Assembly: GCA_946476985.1 (NCBI GenBank)
Contig: CAMKWS010000001.1
Location: 186,001 to 250,000 of the forward strand
Direction: 5' to 3'
DNA: 64,000 nt
From: an uncultured Acetobacteraceae bacterium
Lineage (GTDB): Bacteria; Pseudomonadota; Alphaproteobacteria; Acetobacterales; Acetobacteraceae
In this document: positions 61,243 to 64,000 of the stretch, one piece after another
How the letters are laid out: each line of letters opens with the position of its first letter
Position numbering within the stretch: position 1 is the stretch's first letter
Program-made: the position numbers and the translations under genes
Notes under the pieces: generated by a model
What the model was told of the DNA's origin: nothing
The model's database searches: none
Seen by the model: the letters and a program-made list of their open reading frames with translations, nothing else

Positions 61243-62157
61243 ATGAAGCTCTTTCTGACACTTTTCCCCCATCATGGACAGGCTAGGTCTCTTTTGGCCT
61301 GTCTCATCTTGGCAAGTTTCTGCGCCTTTACGGGCCGGCAGACCATCTCAACAGCCACGGCTGAAACATTGCCCAATCTATCGGCTGAATGCTTTACCTA
61401 CATGCCTGGGCATGAAAGCCTCACAAACCATGTCCTCACCATTAAGGGCTTCCACGCACAACTCACCGGCACCCGCAGCTCAATCTCCGTTGCAACAACT
61501 ATTGTTCGAGATCATGCAAGCAAGATGGATGCTGCTGCTCTAACACGGCTTAATGCAGCAGCAGCTTACGCCGCGCTCATTGCATACCATCATGGTATGA
61601 CCGATAACTGTGCCAGCCAACCTTTGCCTGAGACACAGGAAGTGCAGCATACATTACCAGAGCTTCACTGGCAGGGACTCATCTTACAACGGGGGGCTAG
61701 CATATCCCACGCAAGTACAGCACATATGCGCCTACTTAGCACTGAGCCCAATATTCATGCCCAATTTGATGCCACTGGTATGTCCTCACCCGGAACAATC
61801 CTACTTCCTCCCACGATCTCCGGAGACATTCTTTTCACACCCTCACCACAGCCGCCTTATGATGTAACCGTCCAAAAACTGCACACATCCCTAAATGGCA
61901 GCGATATTGATGGTGAAGGCCATGTTCTCGCAGCTGCTGGGGCAGAAAATATAAAAGGAGATGTGCATTTCAGCATCACCCATATTGGCCGATTTATCGA
62001 CCAAGTCGGGAAAGCTGCTTCTCCTGAAGTCACTGGCGCCTTAGTGATCGCACGCCTTATGGGAAATCATGAAGGTAATCACCGAACAGGCTGGCATATC
62101 ACTATGGAGAATAGTGAAGTCCGCATTAATGGCATTAAACTGCCTATTCCCTTCTGA
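61243..62157 (+). CDS. Exported protein of unknown function downstream of cobT
   Basis: This 304-residue protein starts at ATG 61243 and has a signal peptide (residues about 15-43, LLACLILASFCAFTG, cleavage near TATA-E). The mature part is beta-rich, with an LPELHWQGLILQRGAS-type segment, ATGMSSPGTILLPPTISGDILF, then VTVQKLHTSLNGSDIDGEGHV and NIKGDVHFSITHIGRFIDQVG. This resembles the AsmA/DUF2125-like lipid-channel style of repeating strands, but I cannot assign a family. The two cysteines may pair. It follows cobT closely on the same strand, so it may share its transcript, and ends at a strong terminator. Confidence 0.75.
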   Translation: MKLFLTLFPHHGQARSLLACLILASFCAFTGRQTISTATAETLPNLSAECFTYMPGHESLTNHVLTIKGFHAQLTGTRSSISVATTIVRDHASKMDAAALTRLNAAAAYAALIAYHHGMTDNCASQPLPETQEVQHTLPELHWQGLILQRGASISHASTAHMRLLSTEPNIHAQFDATGMSSPGTILLPPTISGDILFTPSPQPPYDVTVQKLHTSLNGSDIDGEGHVLAAAGAENIKGDVHFSITHIGRFIDQVGKAASPEVTGALVIARLMGNHEGNHRTGWHITMENSEVRINGIKLPIPF

Positions 62158-62173
62158 GGAGATGCCCTCCTTT

Positions 62174-62209
62174 TTTAAAAAGCGGCAAAACATCTTGCCG
62201 CTTTTTAAA
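62174..62209. terminator. Bidirectional terminator between the exported protein and dnaE
   Basis: A perfect stem TTTAAAAAGCGGCAA / TTGCCGCTTTTTAAA with a 6-base loop AACATC has T and A runs on both sides. It lies 16 bases after the plus-strand stop and 8 bases past the dnaE stop at 62218, so it can end both transcripts. Confidence 0.92.
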
Positions 62210-62217
62210 CTAGATCC

Positions 62218-64000
62218 TTAAACCTGCTCTAAACGACAAACACCTTCTAATGTGCCCATTTGCTCGGCCAGACGTGGTGTGATCCGATATGGCTCTGGCA
62301 AGCGAATAGCAACATCTTGCGTCTCCTCAACGGAGGGCATAAGTACCACCCTCCCTCGTCCGCCTTTAACTGTCTCTAACATAGACTGCAAAGGCTCTAG
62401 AGCTACTTCACTGTCAATCCAAATACGGAGCTCTCCTTTTTCTTCGGCTGCTGCCTTCTCAAGATCAAGCACAGTATTGGCCGTAATACGAACAGCATCA
62501 CCATCTAGCTTAAGCTCGGCATACACCAACACAGCCTGCCCAGCGACCAGAAGCTCCCTACACGAGGCTAAGGTCTCTGAAAACAGAGTGACCTCACACC
62601 CACCACTGGCATCTGTTAACGTAACCCATGCCATTTTCTTGCCTGTCTTCGTGGGCCGTTCTTTTTTATCCACCACACAGCCTGCAATACGTACACGAGT
62701 TTCGCCTTGATGGGCGACTTGCTCTAGCCGGAAGGCTGGTGTTGTCCCAATACGTCGCAAGACATGGCGATAGGCATCCAACGGATGGGCACTCATATGA
62801 AAGCCAATCACCGCAGCCTCATGGGAAAGCCGTTCAAAATCTGGCCACGGACGTACCTTCTTAAGGTGCAAAACCTCACGCAGGCTATCATCCGCACCGC
62901 CAAACAGCCCAACTTGGCCGACTTCTTTCTCCTGTGCACGGGACTGCGCACGCCGCAAAACAATTTCTGCACTTGCAAAAACCGTGTGGCGGTCTGGCTC
63001 AATCGAATCAAACGCACCAGCTTTGGCAAGGCTTTCCATCTGAATTTTATTGATATGTTTGGAATCACAACGCTCTGCAAAATCCGTCATATCTTTGAAT
63101 GGTTTTGCCCCACGATCTTTTACAAGACCTTCCATAGCAACAAATCCCACGCGCTTAACCGCAGCCAAGGCAAAACGAATACCCAAGCGGCCATCTTCAA
63201 GATGTTCAATCGAAAAATCAGCCTGAGATTTGTTAATATCCACCGGCAAAACAGGGATATCCATACGGCGCGCCTCTTGGCACAGCGCTGCGAGCTTCTC
63301 TGTTTTTTCTCGTGCAAGAGACATACAGCCCGCTAAGAAGGCAACTGGATGGTTCGCCTTCATCCATGCTGTTTGATAAGACACAAACGCATAAGCGGCC
63401 GCATGAGATTTGTTAAACCCGTAATTGGCGAATTTCGCCATCAGGTCAAAGACCTCTTCAGCCTTTTCAGCTGGAATACCCCGTTTTGTAGCCCCTTCGC
63501 AGAAAATAACGCGTTGCTTCTCCATTTCAGAAGCAATCTTTTTACCCATCGCACGTCGTAGCAAATCTGCTCCACCAAGGCTGTAACCTGCCATCTTCTG
63601 GGCAATCTGCATCACCTGCTCCTGATAGACCATAATCCCGTAGGTCTCTTCAAGGATCGGGCGGATCTCCTCATGCGGTGGCTCCCATGGGGCACCATGC
63701 TTACGACGACAATATTCAGGGATATTTTCCATCGGCCCCGGGCGATAGAGTGACACACCGGCAATGAGGTCCTCTAGCCGGCTGGCCGACATCTGCTTGA
63801 GCATATCCCGCATACCCGCGCCTTCAAACTGGAAGACACCAGCCGTATCGCCGCGGGCCATCATCTCAAAGGTTTTTTTATCATCTAAAGGAATGAGAGA
63901 AAGATCAACTTCCTCACCCAACTGACGTAGGAAATCGACACCTCTTTTAAGAATGGTCAATGTTGTCAAACCGAGGAAGTCGAACTTCACCAAGCCAGCT
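62218..64000 (-). CDS. dnaE: DNA polymerase III alpha subunit, 3' part (5' end outside window)
   Basis: DnaE is the replicative polymerase. About 593 C-terminal residues are visible; the frame stays open through base 64000, so the gene continues beyond the window. The visible part begins GLVKFDFLGLTTL, inside the polymerase core. It continues with GVSLYRPGPMENIPEY, YGIMVYQEQVMQIAQ and GYSLGGADLLRRAMGKK, the conserved DnaE fingers blocks, then KANHPVAFLAG. The helix-hairpin-helix region precedes an OB-fold (RVRIAGCVVDKKERPTKTGK and WVTLTDASGGCEVTLF). The end has VRLPEPYRI-type residues. The type is standard DnaE1. Its proofreading subunit dnaQ is at 19074. Confidence 0.96.
   Translation of the reverse strand, partial: AGLVKFDFLGLTTLTILKRGVDFLRQLGEEVDLSLIPLDDKKTFEMMARGDTAGVFQFEGAGMRDMLKQMSASRLEDLIAGVSLYRPGPMENIPEYCRRKHGAPWEPPHEEIRPILEETYGIMVYQEQVMQIAQKMAGYSLGGADLLRRAMGKKIASEMEKQRVIFCEGATKRGIPAEKAEEVFDLMAKFANYGFNKSHAAAYAFVSYQTAWMKANHPVAFLAGCMSLAREKTEKLAALCQEARRMDIPVLPVDINKSQADFSIEHLEDGRLGIRFALAAVKRVGFVAMEGLVKDRGAKPFKDMTDFAERCDSKHINKIQMESLAKAGAFDSIEPDRHTVFASAEIVLRRAQSRAQEKEVGQVGLFGGADDSLREVLHLKKVRPWPDFERLSHEAAVIGFHMSAHPLDAYRHVLRRIGTTPAFRLEQVAHQGETRVRIAGCVVDKKERPTKTGKKMAWVTLTDASGGCEVTLFSETLASCRELLVAGQAVLVYAELKLDGDAVRITANTVLDLEKAAAEEKGELRIWIDSEVALEPLQSMLETVKGGRGRVVLMPSVEETQDVAIRLPEPYRITPRLAEQMGTLEGVCRLEQV

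Noticed and set aside
62764..63336. Plus-strand frame of 190 codons antisense to dnaE
   Set aside because: dnaE is unmistakable here; the antisense product is rich in Cys, His and Lys without domain pattern and is best explained by codon bias.
1..64000. CRISPR arrays, insertion sequences, prophage genes, riboswitches or a dedicated defence system
   Set aside because: No regularly spaced repeats, transposase or integrase frames, phage structural genes, or known riboswitch cores were seen; intergenic gaps are mostly short.

Overview
The window is core chromosome of an alphaproteobacterium, most likely an acetic acid bacterium (Acetobacteraceae). The evidence is gene order and family type rather than a marker gene: a plant-type glutamate-cysteine ligase, a BolA/J-domain/CobS/CobT cluster, a RodZ-like/ispG/hisS/prfA/prmC/DUF4167 block, and an mltB/dacA/tmk/holB/metG/tatD/MBL block. 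A lactonase with a twin-arginine signal fits periplasmic sugar oxidation. Base composition looks close to half G+C, which is low for the family. No insertion sequence, prophage, integrase, CRISPR array, rRNA or obvious pseudogene is visible. Coding density is high and ATGA stop/start overlaps are frequent.

Layout. Positions 1-3 kb (+): the end of waaA, then lpxK and an LpxL-like acyltransferase (lipid A), followed by a small unknown gene. 3.6-9 kb: a penicillin-binding-protein-activator lipoprotein head to head with rsmI, then lolA, gshA and rsmE. 9.1-13 kb: ubiA and two MFS transporters. 13.1-16.6 kb (-): yfgM-bamB-der. 16.8-22.7 kb (-): a tight operon of tlpA-like, N-formylglutamate amidohydrolase, aroE, coaE, dnaQ, a GT9 glycosyltransferase and pyrC. 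22.7-24.8 kb (+): argH, lptM, then an AT-rich patch with an orphan gene. 24.8-32 kb (-): mltB, dacA, tmk, holB, metG, tatD and an MBL hydrolase.

32-35.3 kb holds envelope-lipid genes: a DedA/VTT membrane protein coupled to an ATP-grasp ligase, a lone MlaD-like protein, and uppP. 35.4-39.8 kb: two tandem APC permeases and an MscS-type channel. 40-49.4 kb: tRNA-Met, then on the minus strand DUF4167, prmC, prfA, hisS, ispG, a RodZ-like protein, a flavin oxidoreductase and lysC. A plus-strand secreted-protein gene sits between prfA and prmC. 49.5-55.5 kb: ubiG, a Tat-exported lactonase, DUF2147, grxC, comF, a phosphohexomutase and galU. 55.7-62.2 kb: tRNA-Leu, lipB, a second LolA-fold lipoprotein, bolA, a J-domain protein, cobS, cobT and an exported unknown. 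62.2-64 kb: the 3' part of dnaE on the minus strand, cut by the window edge.

Most genes serve envelope building (lipid A, peptidoglycan, lipoprotein sorting, OMP assembly, undecaprenyl phosphate), translation, replication and core biosynthesis. No spectacular new system stands out. The best leads are the DedA/ATP-grasp pair beside uppP, the J-domain/CobS/CobT module with its exported neighbour, the antisense gene splitting prfA from prmC, the second LolA-like lipoprotein, and the exported lactonase.
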